64,000 nucleotides of DNA, taken from NCBI RefSeq assembly GCF_002224645.1, contig NZ_CP022121.1:2486501-2550500 (forward strand). Reading direction: 5' to 3'. The translations under genes were made by a program, and so were the position numbers. Source of the stretch: Dehalobacterium formicoaceticum (lineage in GTDB: Bacteria > Bacillota > Dehalobacteriia > Dehalobacteriales > Dehalobacteriaceae). The notes under the pieces were generated by a model, which did not search any database, was not told the origin of the DNA, and saw nothing but the letters and a program-made list of their open reading frames with translations. This document shows positions 28,212-38,387 of the stretch, in pieces. Within the stretch, counting starts at the first letter, position 1; the number at the start of each line of letters is the position of its first letter.

Positions 28212-30392
28212 TCACATATTGTTAACAACAATGTACCTTAGCCAGCTCGTTCTTTCCTTGCATTGGTCAGGAAATGTACTGTAAAAATCAATGACAAACT
28301 GGATTTCTTTTTCGTCAATTGATATTGTGCTATAACGCGCCTTAAGAAAAATTTCAGTTACGGTATTAAAACCAGGTTTAAATGCTAAGGATTCATCAAT
28401 ACGTTGTGCATAGTGTATTGGGGTTTCTCCATGTTTTATCGGCAAACCTTGTACAGATAATGCCCTTAAAAAGTATTTATACATTTCAATTATTTTTTTC
28501 TCCGGAGTGAGACTTTGCAGCTTTAGTAAGCGGAGTCTGCGCCGAAGGGGAGAAAAGGCCGCAACCCACAGCAACAAAAGAAATAGTGTAACGATCATTA
28601 AAAACCATAATACCTGTGCACCAATGTCTGCACTGAAATCAGTGCTTTCAGGAGAAGCCACAGTGACTTCTGAATTGTCGTTCGTATCGTTCGCACCGTT
28701 TTGTTGGGTATGGGGTTGAGCAAGTGAAGCATTGTCCACATTTGAATTCTCTAAGAAAGGAGAGGTCGGTTCAAAAGGAATCCATCCCAATCCTTCAAAG
28801 TACACTTCCACCCAGGCATGGGCCTGACTGTTTGTAACCTCATAGGTTGTACCTTCGACCGGTTGTGTAGGAAGAACATAACCCTCCACATACCGGGCCG
28901 GAATCCCAAGGGAGCGGGTAAGAACGGTCATGGCTGATGCATAATAGGTACAATAGCCCTGTTTGAGGTCAAATAGAAAATAATCTACAAAATCACGCCC
29001 CTTTGGGGTCGTTCCAGGCTCCAAGGTGTACTTGTAGTTTGTGGCAAGATAAACTTCGATCGCTTTGACACGATCATAATCATTCTTGGTTGAAGAGGTT
29101 ATCTCCAGAGCAAGCCTTTTCACCCTTTCCGGAAGCTCAGCAGGCAGCTGATAATACCGGGAGCTGTTGTAGCGGCTGCTGCTGTTTCTTAAGTATTGGG
29201 TAAGGCTTTCGTTATTTTTCTTCAGGCTATAAAATTCTACGTTATAGTTAAAATCTTGCCCCAGAAAATTTTCACTGGAGAGCATACCATAAGGATCCAG
29301 AAAAAGATTCAACGGTCCTGTATCAAATTTTAAACTCTCAGTTTTTACAGGAATGAACAGTGTATTGGTTCTTAGATTTTCATACGTTATTTTTAAAGAA
29401 ATTTTATTAAAAAATTGCCTGATATCTTCAGAAGTCGCCAATAAATCGGCATTAAACTTATTTAGTTGAAAGGTCTCACCTAGATCAGTAAGGGCTGAAT
29501 CGACGCATTCCCATGAAGAGCCCGTATACAGATCCCTGATCGCTCCTTTTAAATAGATGCCCCCTTCGGGAGAATCCACCTTCATTACCAGTGTATCATC
29601 TAAAGTGATATTCCCTCCTAGCCTTGAGCTCTCTTCACTAAAACCTGTCGATCTAGTTACGAAATACCCTGTATTGCTGATATTTAGCTTTGCTTGCATC
29701 CATTCCCCTTCCAGTGGTTGATCGCTTGCAGGCATATAATAAGCAAATAGGAATACCAGCGCGCTCATGAAAGCAGCAAGAAGCAAAAAGGCTGCCGGAG
29801 CTTGACGGGAAGTCCTTTGGACGGTTGCATTATTTCTTACGTAAATATATTTAAAATAACAGACAAGTATCAGTAACACAAAAACATAAAAGGGGAGAAA
29901 GCTGACAAAATAATCAAGTATCCATTGCACCGCAAATAGGCTCATCCCTCCGACTAATAAAACGTAGAAATTGAACTTTTTGACCGTAAAGAGATAAACT
30001 GCCAGTGAAATAGCGATACTTAAGGCCAACAACGTATATAATTGATACTCCGGTGTCAGTGGCACTTCCCCGTTGATATAGCTCTTGAGCCAGAGAAAGG
30101 TGGCTATTGTCTTGCTGTAAACCAGCTTAAAGGCCGAGGACTTGAAGTAAAAATAAAAAAGACTACCTGCTGCGATAAGAACTAAAGCACCCGCAAAGAT
30201 CTTTTGCGACAGCCTGTTCATAAAAACAATGGAGCATAGGATCGAAGCAAAGAAAACCAGCAAAAATACATCTTTCGCTTCATATGTCATGCTTAAAGCT
30301 GACGTTAAAGCATAAACAAAACTAAAGCTCAAACTTGCGGCTATAATTAAATTGATAACATAACTCATACAAGGATTTATCCAGTTTTTCAC
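28212..30392 (-). CDS. Transglutaminase-like membrane protein (TgpA type)
   Basis: 726 residues. About six N-terminal membrane helices (residues 10-230), an extracellular part, and a transglutaminase-like core with the catalytic cysteine in KQGYCTYYASAMTVLTRS and the histidine in NSQAHAWVEVYFEGLGWIPFEPT. A further helix (VLWFLMIVTLFLLLLWVAA) and a cytoplasmic DUF4129-like tail follow. Last gene of a MoxR-DUF58-TgpA operon; these operons are widespread, and the substrate is unknown. Confidence 0.9.
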   Translation of the reverse strand: MKNWINPCMSYVINLIIAASLSFSFVYALTSALSMTYEAKDVFLLVFFASILCSIVFMNRLSQKIFAGALVLIAAGSLFYFYFKSSAFKLVYSKTIATFLWLKSYINGEVPLTPEYQLYTLLALSIAISLAVYLFTVKKFNFYVLLVGGMSLFAVQWILDYFVSFLPFYVFVLLILVCYFKYIYVRNNATVQRTSRQAPAAFLLLAAFMSALVFLFAYYMPASDQPLEGEWMQAKLNISNTGYFVTRSTGFSEESSRLGGNITLDDTLVMKVDSPEGGIYLKGAIRDLYTGSSWECVDSALTDLGETFQLNKFNADLLATSEDIRQFFNKISLKITYENLRTNTLFIPVKTESLKFDTGPLNLFLDPYGMLSSENFLGQDFNYNVEFYSLKKNNESLTQYLRNSSSRYNSSRYYQLPAELPERVKRLALEITSSTKNDYDRVKAIEVYLATNYKYTLEPGTTPKGRDFVDYFLFDLKQGYCTYYASAMTVLTRSLGIPARYVEGYVLPTQPVEGTTYEVTNSQAHAWVEVYFEGLGWIPFEPTSPFLENSNVDNASLAQPHTQQNGANDTNDNSEVTVASPESTDFSADIGAQVLWFLMIVTLFLLLLWVAAFSPLRRRLRLLKLQSLTPEKKIIEMYKYFLRALSVQGLPIKHGETPIHYAQRIDESLAFKPGFNTVTEIFLKARYSTISIDEKEIQFVIDFYSTFPDQCKERTSWLRYIVVNNM

Positions 30393-30397
30393 TTCGT

Positions 30398-31603
30398 TTA
30401 TCGACCTCCATATTCCAAAACACCCTTTATTTCATCCCTTAGGTTGATACGGTATACCCTGATCCCTGACTCGGGCAGTACCGAAAGTTTTTGCCCGGTA
30501 TCCGGTTTTTTCTCACCCATAATTTCTTCAGGGGATATATAGACTAAGCTGATCTCATAACCAACTGATTTCATTCGGCAAATCGTTTCATAAAGCCGAT
30601 CATCCAGGTTTGAGGTAGAAAGCAGAATATCAGGTTTATTAATACCGTAATCTATCTGGCCCTCGATAAGATCTGTAAAACTTACCTTTTGGTTAAACTG
30701 AACTTTGGCGAGAGTTTGATAGGCATTTTCAAAATCTAAGGGACTGTTGCAGTCCATGGACCGAATTTCCTCGTCATGATAAACAAGCCTCACTGCAACG
30801 CCGTGATGGATATAGTACCTTAATACTGCAACAATAGCCTCAATATGCTTGTCCCCGATAAAAGCATTGCTGTCTGGCGTGAAAGGATTTCTTTTCAGAT
30901 CAACGATAAACAGGGTACGTTCAGCGGCCTTCCATTGATATTCTTTGATCATGAGTTCGTTCATTTTCGCTGAAAGCTTCCAGTGTATTTTTGACATACT
31001 ATCACCGTAGTTATATTTACGGATTCCTTCGATTGTCGATATATCCTCGTGTAAATTCCTTAGATTTGAGATTGGTTCAGATAAATCACGGGAGACTAAG
31101 GCCATGTTGTCGATGATGATGAGCCTTGGATACACAGTTACACGCAAAGGCATTTTATTTTTTCGTACAAGCCTGAAAATTCCAAGAAAGTCCTGAACTA
31201 CAATTCCACTCACCCCAAGTTCGTAACATCCTCGATATTTGTATACGTAATCATAAAAGAATTCTTTCTTGCTGAAAGGTTGTAAGGATAGATTCCTGAT
31301 GACGGACTCTTGGGATAACAAACCGCCACTGAAAATTTGGATACTTACATAAGGCAGAATAAACAAGCTCCTGTTGACTATCTGAAGCTTAAGGGTGACC
31401 TTATCGCCCTTAACCGCTGAACTATTGTTAAGGCTTTGCTCATACTTAAACCCGAAATACCCCGCAGCACTAAGCAAAAACGAAACAACCGGAAGTGCCA
31501 GAACTGTATAAAACAGCATGTAGGGTATTTTGCCACCATAGAAATAAACAAAAAGGAACGCCAGCATTAGCAGGCTGCCATACAAAATCCGATTTAATCT
31601 CAT
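30398..31603 (-). CDS. DUF58 domain protein
   Basis: 401 residues with two N-terminal membrane helices and the DUF58 core motif IRKYNYGDSMSKIHWKLSAK, followed by MIKEYQWKAAERTLFIVDLKRN, a vWA-like fold. The motif is diagnostic of the family that partners MoxR ATPases. It directly follows the MoxR gene and lies five bases ahead of the transglutaminase gene. Confidence 0.92.
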   Translation of the reverse strand: MRLNRILYGSLLMLAFLFVYFYGGKIPYMLFYTVLALPVVSFLLSAAGYFGFKYEQSLNNSSAVKGDKVTLKLQIVNRSLFILPYVSIQIFSGGLLSQESVIRNLSLQPFSKKEFFYDYVYKYRGCYELGVSGIVVQDFLGIFRLVRKNKMPLRVTVYPRLIIIDNMALVSRDLSEPISNLRNLHEDISTIEGIRKYNYGDSMSKIHWKLSAKMNELMIKEYQWKAAERTLFIVDLKRNPFTPDSNAFIGDKHIEAIVAVLRYYIHHGVAVRLVYHDEEIRSMDCNSPLDFENAYQTLAKVQFNQKVSFTDLIEGQIDYGINKPDILLSTSNLDDRLYETICRMKSVGYEISLVYISPEEIMGEKKPDTGQKLSVLPESGIRVYRINLRDEIKGVLEYGGR

Positions 31604-32545
31604 TTACTCCACCATAGGAATGTGTGTGCTATTCATGATCGAAGCTATCAAATCCTCTGAAGATAATTTTTTGAGCTTTGCTTCCTGCTTTAAAATGATC
31701 CGATGTGCAAGAACCGGTACGGCCATTCTTTTTATATCGTCCGGAATAACATAATTTCTGTTGTTATAATAAGCCCACGCCTGGGCTGCCTTGAACAGGG
31801 ATATCGAACCTCTGGGACTTGAACCAAGCACCAGGTCGGGATGATTGCGTGTTTGCCCTACAATCGCTACGATATAATCCTTTAAGCTTTGGTCGACATG
31901 GATGTTTATGACCTCCTGCTGCACACTGGCGATTTCGCTGCTGCCTGCTACAGACTTAAGGGATTCAATCGGGTTTTCCAGCTGGAGTGTTGTTAATATC
32001 TTGCTTTCCTCAGCGGGTAAAGGATACCCCAGGGATAGCTTCATGAAGAACCTATCCAGCTGCGCCTCGGGGAGAGGATAGGTTCCCAGATACTCTACAG
32101 GGTTTTGAGTGGCCAACACCATGAAGGGTTGAGGAACTTTATAGGTCTTTCCATCCACGGTGACCTGGTTTTCCTCCATTACTTCGAGCAAGCTTGCCTG
32201 CGTTTTAGGTGATGTCCTGTTTATTTCATCCGCCAGGATAATCTGGCTCATGATTGTACCCGGGCGGTATTCAAACTCTCCCGACCTTTGATTAAATAGG
32301 GTGAACCCCGTGATGTCTGAAGGAAGAATATCCGGCGTAAACTGGATTCTCTTGAACGAGGCGTTGATAGATTTAGCCAACGCTGACACAAGGCTGGTTT
32401 TACCCACGCCGGGTACATCTTCGATCAGGACATGTCCCTTACAAACCAAGGAAATGACGACTAACTCCACCGTTTCCCTTTTACCCATAATCACTTTTCC
32501 GATATTGTCAACGATTCGATTTAAAATGGTTGAATTAGTTTTCAT
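31604..32545 (-). CDS. MoxR-family AAA+ ATPase
   Basis: 313 residues from the ATG at 32545, preceded by GGGG with five bases spacing; an in-frame start at 32581 is possible but has no ribosome site. Walker A is EDVPGVGKTSL, Walker B is ILADEINRTSP, sensor 1 is ATQNP, and the arginine-finger region is LPEAQLDRFFMK. MoxR ATPases act as chaperones or remodelling factors for the vWA-type partners encoded next to them. Confidence 0.93.
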   Translation of the reverse strand: MKTNSTILNRIVDNIGKVIMGKRETVELVVISLVCKGHVLIEDVPGVGKTSLVSALAKSINASFKRIQFTPDILPSDITGFTLFNQRSGEFEYRPGTIMSQIILADEINRTSPKTQASLLEVMEENQVTVDGKTYKVPQPFMVLATQNPVEYLGTYPLPEAQLDRFFMKLSLGYPLPAEESKILTTLQLENPIESLKSVAGSSEIASVQQEVINIHVDQSLKDYIVAIVGQTRNHPDLVLGSSPRGSISLFKAAQAWAYYNNRNYVIPDDIKRMAVPVLAHRIILKQEAKLKKLSSEDLIASIMNSTHIPMVE

Positions 32546-32671
32546 TTTTCCCCTTTTATCCGTAATTTTTATTCTCAGCAAGAATTGTTCAGTTTACTCG
32601 ACGAATAACCGTTATCAAACATACTAAACCATAGAGCCAATTCGAGGTCAAGAGGTGAGTGGGTGATCTTA

Positions 32672-33007
32672 TTACGAGAGGATATTGAATAGTGGAAATA
32701 ACGGATAGAATAGCCAGCTACCTATAAACATCACCATCAGAAATCCAATTATAATACCTATACAAAGAAAAATAATGCTGTGCCTTTTGTTTTTTATCCA
32801 CCCGAACGAATGCCCCATCGCCAAAATTAATGGTATAAAGGTTAAACCAACTGTTATCAGTCCTATTGAAAAACCTGCTAAAAAACTGAAAATATAAATC
32901 CCCATGGCAGAAATCCAATAAAATTGATACTTACCTTTAACAGCCAAAAAAGTTGACACAATGGCAATAATCAAAGCTGAATATGCAATTACAGAAAAAA
33001 TCGGCAC
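32672..33007 (-). CDS. Small four-helix membrane protein, unknown
   Basis: 111 residues made almost entirely of four hydrophobic segments (SALIIAIVSTFLAV; WISAMGIYIFSFLAGFSIGLITVGLTFIPLILAM; IIFLCIGIIIGFLMVMFIGSW). No family recognised. It lies upstream of, and on the same strand as, the MoxR operon, about 125 bases away. The 33008-33437 gap holds the likely promoter of the next operon. Confidence 0.55.
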   Translation of the reverse strand: MPIFSVIAYSALIIAIVSTFLAVKGKYQFYWISAMGIYIFSFLAGFSIGLITVGLTFIPLILAMGHSFGWIKNKRHSIIFLCIGIIIGFLMVMFIGSWLFYPLFPLFNILS

Positions 33008-33347
33008 ACCTAATTTCCCCTCTCCACATTACCATTACTTAACCATTGTCTACAAACCACTCGTTGAGCAGTTTGATCCGTTTTTTGAAGTCAAAAACTT
33101 TTGAATCAATCTTTAGATCCATTTTAACATACACACACAAATTTCGCACGATTCGTGAACCATGAAAGGGTTCTTGGTGAAGTATGAAATTACATCTTAG
33201 ATCAAACATTTATCGGGTAAGGGGTCGGAATGCTCCTGATAAAAGTTTCTTATTCGTAAATGAATCATCATAAAAACTATCTGTTAGAAAATTCATTCGT
33301 ACACCGATATAATGAAGTTCGATGCTCTATTTCTAAAATACAGTTTG

Positions 33348-33353
33348 TATAAT
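33348..33353 (+). promoter_or_regulatory. Candidate -10 box for the corrinoid cluster
   Basis: TATAAT preceded by TTG, about 85 bases before the first gene of the cluster. A tandem direct repeat TTGAACCAG lies just downstream (about 33374-33393) and could bind a regulator. No -35 consensus. The rest of 33008-33437 shows nothing else recognisable. Confidence 0.35.
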
Positions 33354-33437
33354 GTATGATTTTCTGATGTTGAACCAGTATTGAACCAGGCGAGTTTAGG
33401 TATTAATGCGGTTACTAATAAAAGGAGTGTGGTATAA

Positions 33438-34595
33438 ATGGAAATTAGAAAAGAATTACCAGAAATATTTGAGGAATTTGCCGAAGCGAGACAGAATGCT
33501 TTTCTGGCGGCAAAAGCACAAAAGGAAAAGAATATCCCGTTAATCGGTATCTTTTGCACCTATTTTCCCATGGAATTGGCAACAGCCATGAATGCATCTG
33601 TCGTTGGTTTATGTTCAACTTCAGATGAAACGATTCCGGAAGCAGAAAAAGATTTACCCAGCAATCTTTGTCCATTGGTTAAATCCAGTTATGGATTTGC
33701 TAAAACCGATAAATGTCCATTCTTCTATTTTTCCGATTTGGTGGTTGGGGAGACCACTTGCGATGCTAAGAAAAAAATGTATGAATATTTGGGTGAGATA
33801 AAACCCGTTCATGTGATGCAGCTGCCTAATACCCAGGATGAAGAGGGCTTCAAGCTGTGGAAAAAAGAAGTTATCAAAATGAAAGAGGTTCTGGAAGAAA
33901 AATTCGGCGTAGAAATCACAGAAGATAAACTGCGTGCAGCAATCAAAACAAGAAATGAAGAAAGAAAAGCTATTTCTGCCCTTTTTGAGTTAATGAAAAA
34001 TGATCCTGTACCCATCATGGGACATGATTTGTTCAAGCTTGTTTACGGCAGCTCTTTTAATTTTAATGTGGAGCAGGTAATTAACGAGATCAAAGCCATT
34101 ACGGAAAAAATTAAAAATGAGCGCGGGGAAGAACCCAAGATTGCCAAAATGCCTCGGATTTTAATTACCGGATGCCCTATCGGCGGCGCTACGGAAAAGG
34201 TCATTAAAGCGATCGAAGAGAACGGTGCGGTTGTTGTTGGTTATGAGAACTGTGTAGGTTATAAAAAATATGACCGTTTAATTGATGAAGAAAAAGAAGA
34301 TGTTTATGAAGCAATTGCTGAGAGGTATTTCAAAATCGGTTGTTCGGTAATGGCACCGGATAAGTATCGTTATCAATTATTGGATCGCATCATTGATGAA
34401 TATAATATTGACGGTGTCGTGGAAGTAACCTTGCAGGCCTGCCATACCTACAACGTGGAGAGTTTTGGCATTAAGAGATATGTGAATGATACAAAAAATA
34501 AACCCTATCTCTTGGTGGAAACCGATTATTCTCAATCTGATGTGGGTCAGCTTTCTACCAGATTGACAGCATTTATTGAAATGCTTCAGCAATAA
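33438..34595 (+). CDS. 2-hydroxyacyl-CoA dehydratase (HgdB)/double-cubane-cluster family protein
   Basis: 385 residues of the HgdB/BcrC/DCCP superfamily of iron-sulfur ATP-driven reductases. Seen: GIFCTYFPMELATAM near residues 38-52, a cysteine-rich stretch (SNLCPLVKSSYGFAKTDKCPFFYFSDLVVGETTCDAKKKMYE), ITGCPIGGATEKVI, and VTLQACHTYNVESFGIKR. It occurs without a second dehydratase subunit or a nearby HgdC-type activator. Being first in a corrinoid methyltransferase cluster, it may be an electron-delivering or corrinoid-related reductase rather than a dehydratase. That role is inference. AAAGGAG precedes the ATG. Confidence 0.85.
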   Translation: MEIRKELPEIFEEFAEARQNAFLAAKAQKEKNIPLIGIFCTYFPMELATAMNASVVGLCSTSDETIPEAEKDLPSNLCPLVKSSYGFAKTDKCPFFYFSDLVVGETTCDAKKKMYEYLGEIKPVHVMQLPNTQDEEGFKLWKKEVIKMKEVLEEKFGVEITEDKLRAAIKTRNEERKAISALFELMKNDPVPIMGHDLFKLVYGSSFNFNVEQVINEIKAITEKIKNERGEEPKIAKMPRILITGCPIGGATEKVIKAIEENGAVVVGYENCVGYKKYDRLIDEEKEDVYEAIAERYFKIGCSVMAPDKYRYQLLDRIIDEYNIDGVVEVTLQACHTYNVESFGIKRYVNDTKNKPYLLVETDYSQSDVGQLSTRLTAFIEMLQQ

Positions 34596-34651
34596 GTAAA
34601 CAATAAGATAGATTATGTAAGATTCAAGTAATTGATAAGGATGTTATTTGA

Positions 34652-35549
34652 ATGAACGTGGGAAAAACAGACAAAAAAAAAGAAACTGGTTGATTATACA
34701 TGTAAAGGTGCCAATAAGGCGGGGTTTAGCGAGAAACTGATCAGCGACTTTCAACTGGAGTTTCCGAAAAGCTATCATGATTGTAAAATTATGGCGCGAA
34801 TTTCCCAGTATATAAAAAATTGAGAAGAAAGCCCTCTTTGCCTCCTGCCTTTTTGCCATACAGTGGAAGGGGAGGCATTGGGCGGATTAATTAATTTAAT
34901 GGATGGAAAATTTGGTCCCCGGGTGGCTGCCTATGCTTATCAATCTGTGGAAGAGCTTACAACCTTATCAGATATTGATTTTAGCCAAGGCAGAATCAGG
35001 GAAGTGCTCAAGGCATGCCAAATCCTTAAAGCTCAAGGAGAAAGGGTAGTTTTAGAAATTTCCGGATTTATGACAGTTTTAAACTCATTAATTGATCCTA
35101 CGAAAATTTTCGTTGCCTGGCGCAAGGATGCCGCAACGGTGGAAAAAATTTTACGGATCATAGCTGATAATCTTTATCCCTACTTTGTTGAAGCAAAAAA
35201 ATCCGGTGTGGATATCATCTCCTATGCGGATCCGGTGGGTAGTGTCAGAATTATGGGGCCTAAATATACTGAGATCATTGCCAAAGACTTTAACCTGCCC
35301 CTGCTGAAAAAAGCAGCGGCTTTAGCGGATGAAAACTGTATTATTCATCTATGTCCGAAAACAAGCTTAATTCTGTTGGGACTAGAGTTGGCAGAGAAGA
35401 AGGAAATCCCATTTTCCAAGAATATTAAATATGCAGAGGCCTGTCTAAATACCATCGGTAAGGAAAAAATCATCGGTCAATCTTGCATCAAAGATAGTCA
35501 AGGAGTTTTGTCCCACGGAACAATCAAGGCATTGTATTTATCAGTTTAA
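34652..35549 (+). pseudogene. Decayed URO-D/MtaA-type methyltransferase gene
   Basis: From about 34863 the frame encodes a good URO-D family core (VEGEALGGLINLMDGKFGPRV, SGVDIISYADPVGS, and the zinc motif H-L-C in CIIHLCPKTS). Similarity continues upstream (EESPLCLLPFCHT preceded by KLVDYTCKGANKAGFSEKL) but crosses an in-frame TGA at 34821-34823, and the ATG at 34652 is in another frame because of a nine-A run. The normal N-terminal 40 residues are not visible. I see no SECIS-like hairpin after the TGA. Either a pseudogene or a shortened protein starting at GTG 34863. Confidence 0.65.
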
Positions 35550-35569
35550 TTCATAAAGGGGTTGTAATA

Positions 35570-36640
35570 ATGCATAAAGATGATCAAATGACACCTGTGG
35601 AGCGGGCACAGGCGATGGCAAAAGGGGAGGACTTTGACAGATTGCCCATTGTTCCTTTCTTTGTAACGGTAGCAGGTAAGGTTGCCGGGATGACACATCA
35701 GGAAAAAAGAAGCAACGCCAAGAATCAGGCAGCAGCTCAAATCGCCTGTTATGAAAAATTTGGCCATGACAGCTTGGTTGTGGAATATGGTTTGTTTGGC
35801 ATTGGTCAGGCACTGGGCAGTACTCTTTCCGATCCGGTAGATGATGCTCCTTCCATTGATACTTATGTACTAAAAAATTTTGATGGCATCGGATCTTTAG
35901 ATTTATCCCGAGTAGAACGAAAAAATCATCCTTGGTTCCAATTAAACTATGAGGCAACGGAAATTTTAATAGACAAGTTAGGAAAAGAAGTTCCTGTAGG
36001 CATCAGTATTCCCGGACCTTTTACAGTGGCATCCACCATTTGCCCCACTGAGTTTTTATTAAAAGCAGTCATTAAGAATCCCGACAAACTTCATGATTTA
36101 CTCCGTTTTTCTACCGAAGCCATAAAAATCGTTTTTGACGGGTTTCTAGAATTGGGCGCCGGCTTTACCCTTTGTGATCCTGTAGCCTCGGGGACAATTC
36201 TGCGCAAAAAGGTTTATGATAGTTTTGTGGCACCTTATACAAAGGAATTGTTTGATTATTTCCACAGTAAAGGCTCCGGCGGCTGCTATCATATTTGCGG
36301 TGATACTACTTCAATTACGGAAAGCATGGTTGATACCGGCTGTGATGTATTAAGCGTAGATAATAGGGTTGATATGGCAGTTGTCAAAGAAAAAGTAGGC
36401 CATCGTTTGCCGATTATGGGTAATGTAGATCCTGTGGAAATTATTTATCTGGGGAATAGAGAAACAATTTTTGCCGGAGTAAAAGAATCCGTTGCCAAAT
36501 CCTATGACAGCCCAAAGGGCTATACCTTCTCCACAGGATGTGATATTCCCATTAAAACAACACTGGAAAATATGCTGATCATGATGGAAGCAGCCAGATA
36601 TTACGGCAAAATGCCGATAAATACAAGTAAGTTTGTATAA
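35570..36640 (+). CDS. URO-D/MtaA-family corrinoid methyltransferase
   Basis: 356 residues, TIM-barrel uroporphyrinogen decarboxylase superfamily, of the kind that moves methyl groups to or from corrinoid proteins (MtaA/MtbA and the vanillate-type O-demethylases). It has the family zinc ligands in CYHICGDTTS (H-x-C) and a later cysteine in FSTGCDIPI. MGNVDPVEI is also typical. It sits directly upstream of the corrinoid protein gene. The methyl donor cannot be read from the sequence; methoxyaromatics are one possibility. Confidence 0.88.
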   Translation: MHKDDQMTPVERAQAMAKGEDFDRLPIVPFFVTVAGKVAGMTHQEKRSNAKNQAAAQIACYEKFGHDSLVVEYGLFGIGQALGSTLSDPVDDAPSIDTYVLKNFDGIGSLDLSRVERKNHPWFQLNYEATEILIDKLGKEVPVGISIPGPFTVASTICPTEFLLKAVIKNPDKLHDLLRFSTEAIKIVFDGFLELGAGFTLCDPVASGTILRKKVYDSFVAPYTKELFDYFHSKGSGGCYHICGDTTSITESMVDTGCDVLSVDNRVDMAVVKEKVGHRLPIMGNVDPVEIIYLGNRETIFAGVKESVAKSYDSPKGYTFSTGCDIPIKTTLENMLIMMEAARYYGKMPINTSKFV

Positions 36641-36672
36641 TCATCTAACAAAATTGTAGGAGGGTTTCTGAA

Positions 36673-37341
36673 ATGCGAAGTCAAGAAGGGTTATTAAAAG
36701 TTCTTTCTGATTGTGTAGTAGATATGAAGGATGAATCAGTAAGCGGTGTGGCCGAAGAATATATTGCAGCGGGATATCCTGCTCTGGATGGTATTCTAAA
36801 AGGTTTGGTAGACGGTATGCAAAGAGCATCCAAATTATATGAAGAGGAAGAATACTTTATTACGGAATTATTAGTTTGCGCAGATGTTATGTATAACGGT
36901 CTGGACGTATTACGTCCCCATTTACCTACAACCGATACAGAAAAAAAACATAAGGTTGTTATTGGTGTTGTAGAAGGGGATACCCATGATATCGGAAAAA
37001 ACCTGGTTAAAATTATGCTGGAAACAGCAGGATATGAAATGTATGATTTGGGCAGGGACGTTCCCGTGCAAAATTTTGTGGATAAAGCAAAGGAAGTGGA
37101 TGCCGACGTCATTGCCATGTCTACATTAATGTCCACTACCATGCCGGGAATGGGTGAAGTTGTGGAACTGCTTAAAGCCGCAGGCATTAGAGAAAAGGTA
37201 AAGGTGATCATTGGTGGGGCACCTATTTCCATGTCCTTTGCCAAAAAGATCGGTGCTGACGCTTATTCCGGTGATGCGGTAGAAGCGGTTAAAACAGTTA
37301 ATCGGCTACTAGGTGCGGAAAAAGCAGCGGTGGGGGCGTAA
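36673..37341 (+). CDS. Corrinoid (cobalamin-binding) methyltransferase protein
   Basis: 222-residue MtaC/MtbC/MttC-type corrinoid protein. The N-terminal helical cap domain spans about 1-88. The cobalamin-binding domain carries D-x-H-x-x-G at residues 103-108 (EGDTHDIGKNL), with the cobalt-ligand H105, then the usual STLMSTTMPGM and GGAPIS motifs. It is the methyl carrier for the flanking URO-D-type enzymes. TAGGAGGG precedes the ATG. Confidence 0.95.
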   Translation: MRSQEGLLKVLSDCVVDMKDESVSGVAEEYIAAGYPALDGILKGLVDGMQRASKLYEEEEYFITELLVCADVMYNGLDVLRPHLPTTDTEKKHKVVIGVVEGDTHDIGKNLVKIMLETAGYEMYDLGRDVPVQNFVDKAKEVDADVIAMSTLMSTTMPGMGEVVELLKAAGIREKVKVIIGGAPISMSFAKKIGADAYSGDAVEAVKTVNRLLGAEKAAVGA

Positions 37342-37343
37342 AA

Positions 37344-38356
37344 ATGCAGCATCTTACCGCCAAAGAAAGACTCCTTGCGGCAGCAAAAAAACAACAAACT
37401 GATAGACCGCCTTGTATTTGCCCTGGTGGCATGATGAATATGGTTTTCCAAGAGATTATGGAAAAATCAAACTGCCTATGGCCGGAAGCTCATGTTAATG
37501 CGGATAAAATGGCAGGTCTTGTTTATGCGCTAAATGAAGCAGGGGGCTTTGAAAATTACGGTGTACCCTTTTGTATGACGGTAGAGGCTGAGGCTATGGG
37601 TGCCCAGGTGAACATGGGAAATCTGATCTGTGAACCCCATGTTGTTGATTCTCCTTTGAAATCTTCTGCCCAGGTGGATTTATTAAAGCCCCTGGATGTA
37701 AATACAGGCAGGGCAAAAGTAGTCATTGATGCGATTAAAATTCTAAAAGCAAAAAACACTGAAGTGCCTATTATTGGTAACATGACAGGGCCGGTGAGTA
37801 TTGCCGGTACCTTGGTTGATATGTCTGCTTTGCTGAAAGAATTTCATATAAATCCTGCAGATACGGTAAAATTGCTGGATTTCATTGTCGAAAACCTGAT
37901 TGTTTTTGGCAAGGCGCAAATAGAGGCGGGGGCAGATGCTATTTGTATTGCCGAACCCAGCGGTACAGGGGAAATACTGGGTCCGAAGAGGTTCAGAGAC
38001 TATTCAGTAAAATATGTCAATGAGGTTTTGATGCACTGGATGTTCCTGTAAAAATTGTTCATATTTGCGGTGCCCTAAGAACAGTTTATAAAATTATTCC
38101 GGAATTTCATTGCAATGTTTTCAGCTTTGATTCTGTTGTCCCCATCGCGGAAATGAAATCATATCTCCCCGAAAAGGCTGTGATGGGCAATGTTAACTGC
38201 TATGCTTTAGGAAGCATGTCCCCAGAGAAGGTGGAAAGTCTTGCGCGATTTGCCATGGCTAAGGGAGCAGATATTCTGGCTCCGGCTTGCGGGCTTTCAA
38301 CCACCACACCCTTAATAAATGTTCAAAAAATGGCAAATGCCGCAAGGCAGCAATGA
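37344..38356 (+). pseudogene. URO-D/MtaA-type methyltransferase, single-base frameshift
   Basis: Two abutting frames make one complete URO-D protein. The first (to about 38030) covers PPCICPGGMMNM, VPFCMTVEAEAMG and ICIAEPSGTGEILG. The second resumes as DVPVKIVHICGALRTV with the H-x-C zinc motif and ends PACGLSTTTPL. The break is at TTTTGATG (38027-38033), where one extra G (TTTTGGATG) restores NEVLDALDVPVKIVHICG. This is either a recent mutation or a sequencing error, because all conserved sites are intact. Confidence 0.85.
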
Positions 38357-38387
38357 TAATCACTTAAATACATGCAGGAGAAAAATA

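Noticed and set aside
34821-34823. TGA in the first URO-D gene as a third selenocysteine codon
   Set aside because: The site does not match a conserved cysteine, no SECIS-like hairpin with a G-containing loop follows at the right distance, and the gene is also damaged upstream.
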